From Sulfurovum sp. (lineage in GTDB: Bacteria > Campylobacterota > Campylobacteria > Campylobacterales > Sulfurovaceae), in contig DQVY01000301.1 in assembly GCA_015661535.1 (NCBI GenBank), forward strand, positions 1 through 12,815: a DNA stretch of 12,815 nt, given 5' to 3'. The translations under genes and the position numbers were made by a program. Of the stretch, positions 6,543 through 12,815 are shown one piece after another. Position 1 is the first letter of the stretch. Each line of letters opens with the position of its first letter. The notes under the pieces were generated by a model, which was not told where the DNA came from, made no database searches, and saw only the letters and a program-made list of their open reading frames with translations.

Positions 6543-8357
6543 TTGAGTGAAAATATTATAGGTTACATCGATGACCAGGGAAACATTATAGACACACAGA
6601 GTGCAGGAGAAAACTGCACAGCAACACCTATAGAGTATGATAACTCTGAGGCTTCTTTAGAGATTGTACGTCACTCTACGGCGCATCTTATGGCACAGGC
6701 AATTAGCGAACTGTATCCTAATGCACAATTTTTTGTAGGCCCTGTGGTGGACGAAGGATTTTACTATGACTTCAGGGTAGATGAGCAGATAGGTGAAAAT
6801 GATCTTAAAGCCATTGAAAAGAAGATGAAAGAGCTCATTAAGAAAAAGTACAAGATCGAAAAGTATGTAATGACTAAGGCTGAAGCTTTAGAAAAATTTG
6901 CAAACGACGACTTGAAACAAAAAGTGATGACACGTATTGAAGATGATACACTTTCTGTCTATAAGCAAGGGGATTTTGAAGATCTCTGTCGCGGACCTCA
7001 TGTACCGGCGCTTCGTTTTCTACATAATTTTAAACTTACAAGAGTAGCCGGGGCTTACCTGGGTGGTGATGAAAAAGCAGAGATGCTGACACGTATTTAC
7101 GGTATTGCTTTTGCAGACAAAGCATCACTTAAAGACTACGTGACCATGATGGAAGAGGCAAAAAAACGTGACCATAGAAAAATTGGTGCGGAGATGGAAC
7201 TCTTTATGTTTGATGAAGCAGCAGGACCGGGACTTCCTTTCTGGATGCCAAAAGGGGCTAAACTTCGTTATAAATTAGAAAGTATTTTGCATAAAGCGCA
7301 CCTTAGCCGCGGGTATGAACCTGTACGCGGTCCGGAGATACTCAAAGCAGATATGTGGAGAACTTCGGGGCACTATGCCTGTTATGGCGAGAACATGTAT
7401 TTGACAACGATCGATGAGCAGGAGTATGGGATCAAACCTATGAACTGTTTGGGGCACATCCAAGTCTTCAAACATACGCCAAAGTCTTACCGTGATCTGC
7501 CGTTGAAGTATTATGAATACGGTGTGGTACACAGACATGAAAAATCGGGTGTATTGCATGGTCTTTTCCGTGTACGTGAATTTACCCAGGATGATGCACA
7601 TATTTTCTGTGCACCCGACCAGATAGCAGCAGAAGTGCTTGACGTGGTAGAGTTTGTAGATGCTGTGATGAAACTCTTTGGTTTTGAATACACCATGGAG
7701 ATATCGACCAAACCGGAAAAAGCCATTGGTGAAGATGCTGTTTGGGAAGTCGCGACACAAGGTTTAAAAGATGCCTTGAACGGCAATGATCTACCATTTA
7801 CCATTGATGAAGGCGGGGGTGCTTTTTACGGCCCTAAGATTGACATTAAGATCACCGATGCTATTGGGCGTAAGTGGCAGTGTGGAACGATACAGGTAGA
7901 CTTTAACCTCCCTGAACGTTTTGAAGTAGAGTATGTCGGAGAAGACAATAGCCGTAAGCAGCCCGTGATGATACACAGAGCCATTTTGGGATCATTTGAG
8001 CGTTTCATTGGTATTCTCACCGAGCATTATGCGGGAGAATTTCCTTTCTTCCTGGCACCGGTACAAGTGATCTTTGTACCTATTTCAGATTCACATGTCG
8101 ATTATGCCTATGCGCTTAAGAAAAGGATGCTTTTGGAAGGTATGGATGCTGAGGTATATGACAAAAATGACTCACTCAACAAACGTATACGTAATGCAGA
8201 AAAGCAGCGTGTACCGTACGTGGTGATAGTTGGAGATGAAGAAGTCAAAAATAATACAGTCGCCATACGTGACAGACGTAACAAAGAACAGTATAATCTT
8301 ACACAAGATGAATTTATGGTAAAATTAACGAAACAACTTCAAGAAGGTAAAATTTGA
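6543..8357 (+). CDS. thrS: Threonyl-tRNA synthetase
   Basis: This 604-residue enzyme charges tRNA-Thr with threonine and edits mischarged Ser-tRNA-Thr. The editing domain shows HSTAH (44-48) and CRGPH (149-153), its hydrolytic-site motif. The class II core shows motif 2 around FRVREFTQDDAH (342-353) and the zinc/threonine ligands Cys302, His353 and His478, spaced as in E. coli (334/385/511). A C-terminal anticodon-binding domain begins near residue 505. Only about 40 residues precede the editing domain, against about 70 in E. coli, so the TGS domain is missing or reduced, as I recall for Campylobacter ThrRS (about 602 aa). The start is TTG at 6543, with AAAGG 6 nt upstream; no ATG is suitably placed. 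The stop overlaps the infC start. Regulation probably involves the leader hairpin. Confidence 0.97.
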   Translation: MSENIIGYIDDQGNIIDTQSAGENCTATPIEYDNSEASLEIVRHSTAHLMAQAISELYPNAQFFVGPVVDEGFYYDFRVDEQIGENDLKAIEKKMKELIKKKYKIEKYVMTKAEALEKFANDDLKQKVMTRIEDDTLSVYKQGDFEDLCRGPHVPALRFLHNFKLTRVAGAYLGGDEKAEMLTRIYGIAFADKASLKDYVTMMEEAKKRDHRKIGAEMELFMFDEAAGPGLPFWMPKGAKLRYKLESILHKAHLSRGYEPVRGPEILKADMWRTSGHYACYGENMYLTTIDEQEYGIKPMNCLGHIQVFKHTPKSYRDLPLKYYEYGVVHRHEKSGVLHGLFRVREFTQDDAHIFCAPDQIAAEVLDVVEFVDAVMKLFGFEYTMEISTKPEKAIGEDAVWEVATQGLKDALNGNDLPFTIDEGGGAFYGPKIDIKITDAIGRKWQCGTIQVDFNLPERFEVEYVGEDNSRKQPVMIHRAILGSFERFIGILTEHYAGEFPFFLAPVQVIFVPISDSHVDYAYALKKRMLLEGMDAEVYDKNDSLNKRIRNAEKQRVPYVVIVGDEEVKNNTVAIRDRRNKEQYNLTQDEFMVKLTKQLQEGKI

Positions 8358-8905
8358 GTAGACAAAACGACAGAAACAACAGAGGAAGAAAAAAACCTGA
8401 TGACACCATCATGAATGAGGCGATCAGGATTCCTGAACTTAGGGTACTTGGTGATGATGGCGAACAGTACGGTATCATCTCACTTGCAGAAGCGATGAAC
8501 ACAGCGAATGAAAAAGGCTTGGATCTTGTGCTTATGTCACCAGATGCCAAACCTCCTGTTGCAAAGATCATGGACTACGGTAAACACAAGTACGAACTTG
8601 AAAAGAAGAAAAAAGAAGCAAGAAAGAACCAGAAAAAGATCGAAGTGAAAGAAGTCAAGTTTTCTTGTAAAATTGCTGAAAATGACATCAACTATAAGGT
8701 CAAACATGCCAGAGAGTTCTTGGAAAAAGGAAAACATGTGAAGTTACGTGTATTCTTAAGAGGACGTGAAATGGCTAACCCTGAATGGGGGGTGGATGTA
8801 CTTAACCGTGTATGGCCAATGCTTGAAGATGTAGGTAATCTTGAGAGCAAACCTTCTCAAGAGGGACGTTACATTAATATGTACGTGACGCCATTAAAAA
8901 AATAA
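8354..8905 (+). CDS. infC: Translation initiation factor IF-3
   Basis: This 183-residue IF3 binds the 30S subunit, prevents premature 50S joining and checks start-codon pairing. The N-domain spans about residues 22-85 (IRIPELRVLGDDGEQYGIISLAEAM; LVLMSPDAKPPVAKIMDYGK), then a lysine-rich linker helix (about 76-96) and the C-domain with EVKFSCKIAENDINYKVKHAREFL, GREMANP and EGRYINMYVTP. Length and sequence fit the Campylobacter/Helicobacter form. The start is TTG at 8354, inside the thrS stop (overlap of 4 nt, TTGA), with an AAGG site 6 nt upstream in thrS; MSRQ at the N-terminus agrees with related proteins, whereas the ATG at residue 20 would remove the N-terminal tail. Translation is probably coupled to thrS. 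The usual partners rpmI and rplT do not follow. Confidence 0.97.
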   Translation: MSRQNDRNNRGRKKPDDTIMNEAIRIPELRVLGDDGEQYGIISLAEAMNTANEKGLDLVLMSPDAKPPVAKIMDYGKHKYELEKKKKEARKNQKKIEVKEVKFSCKIAENDINYKVKHAREFLEKGKHVKLRVFLRGREMANPEWGVDVLNRVWPMLEDVGNLESKPSQEGRYINMYVTPLKK

Positions 8906-8915
8906 AAGGAAATCA

Positions 8916-9296
8916 ATGAGAAAAATTTTGAAAATTGCGAGTGTGCTGCTTCTGGCTTCAATCACATTTACTGCCTGTGGTACCTCTAAAGTGTACAATG
9001 TAGCTCCGCAAAAGATAGATACACAAAAGTCATCTGAAAAGACCTACCAGGCAATTCGTGCTGCAGGACAGTCTCTTGGGTGGAATATCAGAAAGATCAA
9101 ACCGGGTGTAGCTGAAGGTAAATTGGCTTTACGTGCACACGTAGCTGTGGTTCGTATTGACTATACAAGAAATTCATACAGTATTCGTTATGTACGCAGT
9201 ACAAACTTAAAATACAATGCGAAAAAAGGGACTATCCACTCAAACTACAATGGCTGGATCCAAAATCTTGAAAAAGCGATCGACGCACGACTCTAA
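8916..9296 (+). CDS. Small lipoprotein of unknown function
   Basis: This 126-residue protein has a lipoprotein signal peptide: basic MRKILK, hydrophobic run, and a lipobox ending FTAC with the acylated Cys at 21 followed by Gly-Thr. The mature part is a compact domain with AIRAAGQSLGW (46-56), IKPGVAEGKLALRAH (61-75), alternating strands IDYTRNSYSIRYVRS (81-95) and a terminal YNGWIQNLEKAI helix (111-122). I recall this pattern from small proteobacterial lipoproteins with no assigned function. It should sit in the cell envelope facing the periplasm. The gene starts 10 nt after infC with an AAAGGA site and no intervening terminator, so it is probably the last gene of the thrS transcript, which ends at the hairpin just downstream. 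Confidence 0.85.
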   Translation: MRKILKIASVLLLASITFTACGTSKVYNVAPQKIDTQKSSEKTYQAIRAAGQSLGWNIRKIKPGVAEGKLALRAHVAVVRIDYTRNSYSIRYVRSTNLKYNAKKGTIHSNYNGWIQNLEKAIDARL

Positions 9297-9301
9297 ATTG
9301 T

Positions 9302-9336
9302 GTTACGCATACATCTTATAGTATGCGTAACTTTTT
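9302..9336 (+). terminator. Strong intrinsic terminator of the thrS-infC-lipoprotein transcript, overlapping the convergent gene's stop
   Basis: A perfect 11-bp stem (GTTACGCATAC with GTATGCGTAAC) around an 8-nt loop is followed by TTTTT. It lies 5 nt after the lipoprotein stop. The convergent ligase gene ends inside it: its TAA is in the loop and its last codons are in the right arm. On the minus strand no comparable U-run follows, so it acts mainly on plus-strand transcripts. Confidence 0.88.
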
Positions 9337-10524
9337 CCCTACCTGATTAACGGGGATCTTCTCTACAATTTCCAAGCGAATAGGAAACTTCAAATTTGAA
9401 AGCTTCTCTTTAAGTATCTGTTTGATGCACGCAATACTATACTCTCTTTTTGTTTCTAATGTAATGTCCAAAAATTCACCACGTAAAGAGCGCTTTTCCA
9501 AACCTACAAATACCAGGGCTTTGCTGATCTCTTTTTGTGCTTCAAGAATATCTTCGATCTGTACGGTAGAGTATCGTTTTCCTGCAAGTTTAAAAATTTT
9601 GTTACTTCTTCCTATGAGTGTAAACGCATTATCTTTCTTCTCAATGTAATCAAAGGTTTGTATCTCCCCATGGGTTGGTATAAAAGTATCTTTAAAAAGT
9701 GTCTTTGAGACAAAAGGCGAAGCGACCGACATCAATCCTTCTTTGTTGCTTTTTACTGCGACAGAAGGGAAGGGTGTCCATGAGGAGGTATGGTTTATTT
9801 TGTAGGCGATACCTCCTGTCTCTGTGGAACCAAAGATCTGTAATATATCACTGCAGTACTGTGCATTAAAGGTTTGGATACTCTCAGCGTCAAGAGGTGC
9901 AGTAGAAGAGACAAAGAGGGTATGAGAGAGTTTCTTTTTTGCCTGCAGTTTGTTGAGCGCTTTAATGTAGAGAGGGGTTGTAACAACCATGGTATAGGGG
10001 GCTATAAGGTCTATAAGATCAAAAGGCAAAAAATGTTCTTTTATCACAATATCTATTTGCTCGTGCAGCGGGTACAAAAGACCAAACAGTGATCCATAGA
10101 GGTGAATAAAGGGAACTGTGACAAGAACTTTTTTAATTTGGTACTTTTTGAGAAGTTCTGAAAGCATTTCTACTTCTGCCTGTAGGTTTTCTTTTGTTTT
10201 CAAAGCAGCAAGGGGATGCCCTGTTGTGCCCGAAGTATAGTAGATAAATTGAAAATGCTTTGCATCAAAAATTGTTTTTTTATCTATATCGGAAGGAAAC
10301 TTCTGAATACCTAGGTTTTTTATTTGTGTCTGCAGTGATTGATTGCTCTCATCAAAGAGTACAGCTTTTTGATTATGTATATAGGCATGAAGTATGCCAA
10401 GGGCACTCTCTACTTTTGAATGGCTGTCTATATAGCCCAGAGGGCATATTTTTGGCGTTTGCGGCTCTTTTATGATGGGGTATGATGACAAAGTACCATC
10501 ATCGTGAATGCATTTAAGATGCAT
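9316..10524 (-). CDS. Short acyl/aryl adenylate-forming ligase (ANL superfamily, AMP-binding)
   Basis: This 402-residue enzyme should activate a carboxylic acid as an acyl-AMP for transfer to CoA or a carrier protein. It shows the ATP P-loop YYTSGTTGHP (95-104), a HLYGS segment (141-145), the A5 motif FGSTETGG (231-238), the hinge GRSNKIFKLAGKRYS (305-319) and the A10 lysine in NQVGKK (Lys397). The A7 position, usually TGD, reads HGE (285-287). The N-terminal subdomain is short compared with 450-550 aa in typical members. The start at 10524 is set by an AAAGGAG site 5 nt upstream; a longer frame from 10584 runs far into the previous gene. It overlaps the MMPL gene by 11 nt, so translation is coupled. 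Pairing with a COG4258-like exporter suggests aryl-polyene or related lipid synthesis; 4-coumarate or fatty acid activation are other options. Confidence 0.88.
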   Translation of the reverse strand: MHLKCIHDDGTLSSYPIIKEPQTPKICPLGYIDSHSKVESALGILHAYIHNQKAVLFDESNQSLQTQIKNLGIQKFPSDIDKKTIFDAKHFQFIYYTSGTTGHPLAALKTKENLQAEVEMLSELLKKYQIKKVLVTVPFIHLYGSLFGLLYPLHEQIDIVIKEHFLPFDLIDLIAPYTMVVTTPLYIKALNKLQAKKKLSHTLFVSSTAPLDAESIQTFNAQYCSDILQIFGSTETGGIAYKINHTSSWTPFPSVAVKSNKEGLMSVASPFVSKTLFKDTFIPTHGEIQTFDYIEKKDNAFTLIGRSNKIFKLAGKRYSTVQIEDILEAQKEISKALVFVGLEKRSLRGEFLDITLETKREYSIACIKQILKEKLSNLKFPIRLEIVEKIPVNQVGKKLRIL

Positions 10525-12622
10525 GGTCACTCCTTTTGAGGGTAAGGAGCAAGAAGAAGATAGAGACAATTCCAATACTGGCAATGATCCCTAAAGAATG
10601 TAAAGCATCCATTTGGGAAAATACCAAAACACCAAACCCGGCAAAGGTACTGAGAAGTGAATAGCTGATGGCTTGTTTAGCACGTAAGTCATTTTTACAG
10701 GAAAGATAAATAGCATAGTCAACACCAATGGATAAAATGATAAAAAGCATAAAAATATGCAAAATATTAAAAGGGAAGAACAGACCATAGAGACTGATCA
10801 TCGCTGCTGGAAACAGTAGAAAAATGACAGCATACAACATAGATGTACCTGTAATGACATAGAGGAGCAAGAGAATGACACAAAGTGCCAGTATCCCCAG
10901 TGTTAAAATGGAGTCTATGCTCTCCTGCATCATAGACTCAAAACGTTCTTTGAGGCTAAGGTTTTCTACAAAATAAAGGTTTTTGATCTCTTGGTAATGT
11001 GAAAGACCAATATGTCCAAAAGCAAAATAATATGCATCTGTTTTAAAGATATCAAGACCATAAGCATTTAATACCTGAAGTGTGTAGAGGGGTTGTTTCT
11101 CTTGGGGGAGATAAGCACGGCTAAAATAGCCTTTTTTAAATCCTAATGTGTCTGCGTCTTTTTTAAGTGTTTCTCGGAGTTTGGACATGTTTTGAAGGAG
11201 GGCAGTGTTTTTTGTATAACTTTTTTTAGAAACGAGATTTGCTAAAGGTATACGTACTGAAGGGGCGATACTCCGAATTTCTTTGGCATGGTCAATAAGA
11301 GTATCAATACTTCTCGCTTTGATAGCAAAAGGAATAGTCGGTTCCTGAGTGAGCGCATTTGAAAAAAAAGATTGTGTCTCTTTCAATGTTTTGTTGTCAT
11401 AGTCAAGGTTCTTAATATCAAAATCAAAGTGTACCCAAAAACCTGAAGCAAGAATGACAATGAGAGAAAAGAAGAAAACAGGTTTTGTTTTAAGAAAATA
11501 GAAATGTTTGGGGAAGAGCGTGTCCTGTGTCTGTGCGGATCTGAAGCGCATCTTCGGATATAAAAAGGAAAAATGCACATAAGAAGCAAAGAGGGAAAAT
11601 ACCGCAAAGAGTGAAATTTGTTTAATGAGTACAAATGAAGTGAAAGAGAGGATAATAAAGGCTGAAATGGTAGTAAGAAAGCCAAACAGGACCTCTTTGT
11701 TATAAGGTTTATTCTCAGCATAGTACCCATGTAAATAGTGGTGAAACATATAGTCTATGGCGACTGTGCTAATGGAAATACCAAATACAAACACAAAAAT
11801 TGAGATCTCATCATAGTATAAAGCCAATAGAGTGCTTGCAAATAATGCTGAAGAGGCAAGGGTGAGCAGGGTATTGAAAAGTAAGGCAAAATTCTTGAGC
11901 ATCACTAAATACAGGAGCAGTAAAAGGCCAAAAGAGATTAGCATAATGCGATTGACATCTGCACGAATGACTTGAGAATTTTCAACATAATAAAAAATTG
12001 GGCTAAAGACCTTAATGGCGTTGTCTGTATCGATACGTTGTTGAATGTGTGTATAGAGTTCTTTATGTGCTTTGAGGGTTTTACTTTTGATGCGGAATGT
12101 GCTCATATATCCATAGTTCTCTAAAACAAGATGCCCATTTTTGAGTGCTATGGAAACCGTTTTCTCTTTATTAAATAAAGAAAAGGGATCAGAGGTATTG
12201 ATCTGTACAGGGAAAAATGATCTTGTCATCTCTTGATACAACTCTTGGAGCATCTTGCTTATATTGAGTCTACTGATCTTACTTTGGTTGATATCTTGTG
12301 CATAGAGTGCATAGGTCTGAAGATGTTTCTGAAGCATTTCATTTTGCCTATACGTGTTTTCAGAAATATTTTCTAGCAAAAGGAACTCTTTTTCCAATCT
12401 TTGTATTTTGGCTAAGGCATTTTTATCAAACCCTTTCACTGCCAAGAGTAATGTTTTTGCCCCCTGTGTCTCTTCAAAGTGTTTGAGGAGGCTTTTTTCT
12501 TGAGAAGGGGGGAGAATGGAGAGCAGTGAGGTGGAAAAATGTGTATAACTTTTCAGTACGAGAAAAAGTCCCAGGAGAAACAGAAAAATGATACTGTTAG
12601 CATATTTACTGAATCTCTTCAA
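10514..12622 (-). CDS. MMPL/RND-superfamily membrane exporter
   Basis: This 702-residue inner-membrane protein has the duplicated RND layout: TM1 (about residues 8-24), a large periplasmic loop to about 225, a five-helix block to about 355, TM7 (about 382-400), a second loop to about 565, and a final five-helix block. Each half carries the MMPL motif with a membrane-buried Asp: AIDYMFHHY (Asp290) and SIGVDYAIYL (Asp635), expected to carry protons. It resembles predicted exporters (COG4258) that move lipid-linked products in aryl-polyene loci. The start is uncertain: TTG at 12622 is listed because AGGA lies 6 nt upstream and it shortens overlap with the preceding gene to 17 nt; ATG at 12640 (MGTGFT added) has no ribosome site but is possible. 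It overlaps the ligase gene by 11 nt. The function follows the family; the substrate is inferred. Confidence 0.88.
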   Translation of the reverse strand: MKRFSKYANSIIFLFLLGLFLVLKSYTHFSTSLLSILPPSQEKSLLKHFEETQGAKTLLLAVKGFDKNALAKIQRLEKEFLLLENISENTYRQNEMLQKHLQTYALYAQDINQSKISRLNISKMLQELYQEMTRSFFPVQINTSDPFSLFNKEKTVSIALKNGHLVLENYGYMSTFRIKSKTLKAHKELYTHIQQRIDTDNAIKVFSPIFYYVENSQVIRADVNRIMLISFGLLLLLYLVMLKNFALLFNTLLTLASSALFASTLLALYYDEISIFVFVFGISISTVAIDYMFHHYLHGYYAENKPYNKEVLFGFLTTISAFIILSFTSFVLIKQISLFAVFSLFASYVHFSFLYPKMRFRSAQTQDTLFPKHFYFLKTKPVFFFSLIVILASGFWVHFDFDIKNLDYDNKTLKETQSFFSNALTQEPTIPFAIKARSIDTLIDHAKEIRSIAPSVRIPLANLVSKKSYTKNTALLQNMSKLRETLKKDADTLGFKKGYFSRAYLPQEKQPLYTLQVLNAYGLDIFKTDAYYFAFGHIGLSHYQEIKNLYFVENLSLKERFESMMQESIDSILTLGILALCVILLLLYVITGTSMLYAVIFLLFPAAMISLYGLFFPFNILHIFMLFIILSIGVDYAIYLSCKNDLRAKQAISYSLLSTFAGFGVLVFSQMDALHSLGIIASIGIVSIFFLLLTLKRSDHAS
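10530..10536 (-). promoter_or_regulatory. Ribosome binding site that fixes the ligase start at 10524
   Basis: The minus strand reads AAAGGAG, a near-consensus site, 5 nt before the ATG at 10524. It lies within the last codons of the MMPL gene, supporting coupled translation. Confidence 0.75.
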
Positions 12623-12815
12623 TGTGAATCCTGTCCCCATTTGCTAGGTGTATGTCTAAAAAGTGTAATTTTCCTTTTTCTTTTTTATAGTGCATGGAAG
12701 AGATGTACTGTGCAACATTCTTTTTAGGTGACAATGTGACGCTGTGGTCCTTCTTTTTTATGTCAAAATAGGAGGAGAGGGTATTCGTTTTGTTGAAGTA
12801 TACGGACTCAAAGAG
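12606..12815 (-). CDS. LolA-like outer-membrane lipoprotein carrier homologue, C-terminal fragment
   Basis: A minus-strand frame enters from the window edge and runs 69 codons to a TAA at 12608-12606. It encodes a beta-strand-rich tail: FESVYFNKTN, SSYFDIKKKDHSVTLSPKK, IHYKK-like strands, then FLDIHLANGDRIHIEEIQ at the C-terminus. The alternation of hydrophobic residues and the late 'ANGD' turn before a final strand resemble the C-terminal half of LolA/COG2834 proteins, which bind lipids or lipoproteins in the periplasm. LolA-like genes often precede the MMPL exporter gene in aryl-polyene-type clusters, and this one overlaps the exporter gene. The N-terminal part is outside the window, so family assignment is tentative. 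It is certainly coding in this frame: it is open to the edge and arranged head to tail with the next gene. Confidence 0.6.
   Translation of the reverse strand, partial: LFESVYFNKTNTLSSYFDIKKKDHSVTLSPKKNVAQYISSMHYKKEKGKLHFLDIHLANGDRIHIEEIQ

Noticed and set aside
7275..7760. Minus-strand 161-codon frame inside thrS
   Set aside because: It is antisense to a strongly conserved part of thrS, has Cys/His/Phe-rich shadow composition and matches no family.
10525..10584. Longer ligase frame from ATG 10584
   Set aside because: It would overlap the MMPL gene by 71 nt without a ribosome site, whereas ATG 10524 has AAAGGAG 5 nt upstream.
1..12815. CRISPR arrays, tRNA or rRNA genes, insertion sequences, attachment sites
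   Set aside because: No regularly spaced repeats, cloverleaf sequence, rRNA signature, transposase-like protein or terminal inverted repeats were seen. The anticodon-like arm upstream of thrS lacks the other arms of a tRNA.

Overview
The window looks like chromosomal DNA of a Campylobacterota (epsilonproteobacterial) species, probably a Sulfurovum/Sulfurimonas-type chemolithotroph. The reasons are AT-rich DNA, sigma-70 promoters recognisable mainly by their -10 boxes, a 604-aa ThrRS and an IF3 of the short Campylobacter/Helicobacter type, frequent TTG/GTG starts, and a large multiheme cytochrome c. The genus is inferred from remembered families, not from a search.

Layout. (1) 1-347, minus: 5' part of a secreted SurA/PpiC-type periplasmic chaperone, divergent from (2) 460-2862, plus: an exported cytochrome with twelve CXXCH haem sites and a C-terminal membrane anchor. 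(3) 2912-5929, plus: a tight three-gene operon of an ABM-domain protein, a class II (zinc) aldolase and an FGGY kinase that closely resembles the autoinducer-2 kinase LsrK. (4) 6012-6440, plus: an orphan 142-aa protein with its own promoter. (5) 6543-9296, plus: thrS, infC (4-nt overlap) and a small lipoprotein gene, closed by a strong intrinsic terminator. (6) 12815-9316, minus: LolA-like fragment, MMPL/RND exporter and a short adenylate-forming ligase, all overlapping head to tail, an arrangement reminiscent of aryl-polyene-type lipid loci.

Two observations stand out. The short thrS leader is mostly one hairpin: a 6-bp stem with a 7-nt loop that has UGU, a threonine anticodon, at the anticodon position and AA after it, ending 6 nt before the Shine-Dalgarno. 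This looks like a tRNA-Thr anticodon-arm mimic for ThrRS autoregulation, analogous to the E. coli thrS operator, but attached to a ThrRS without a full TGS domain. Second, the LsrK-like kinase sits with an ABM protein (the fold of LsrG) and a class II aldolase, without LsrF, LsrR or Lsr transporter genes in view. This suggests a reduced or alternative route for phospho-AI-2 breakdown in which an aldolase may replace the LsrF thiolase.

No tRNA, rRNA, CRISPR array, insertion sequence or phage gene was recognised, and no gene-free stretch exceeds about 115 nt.
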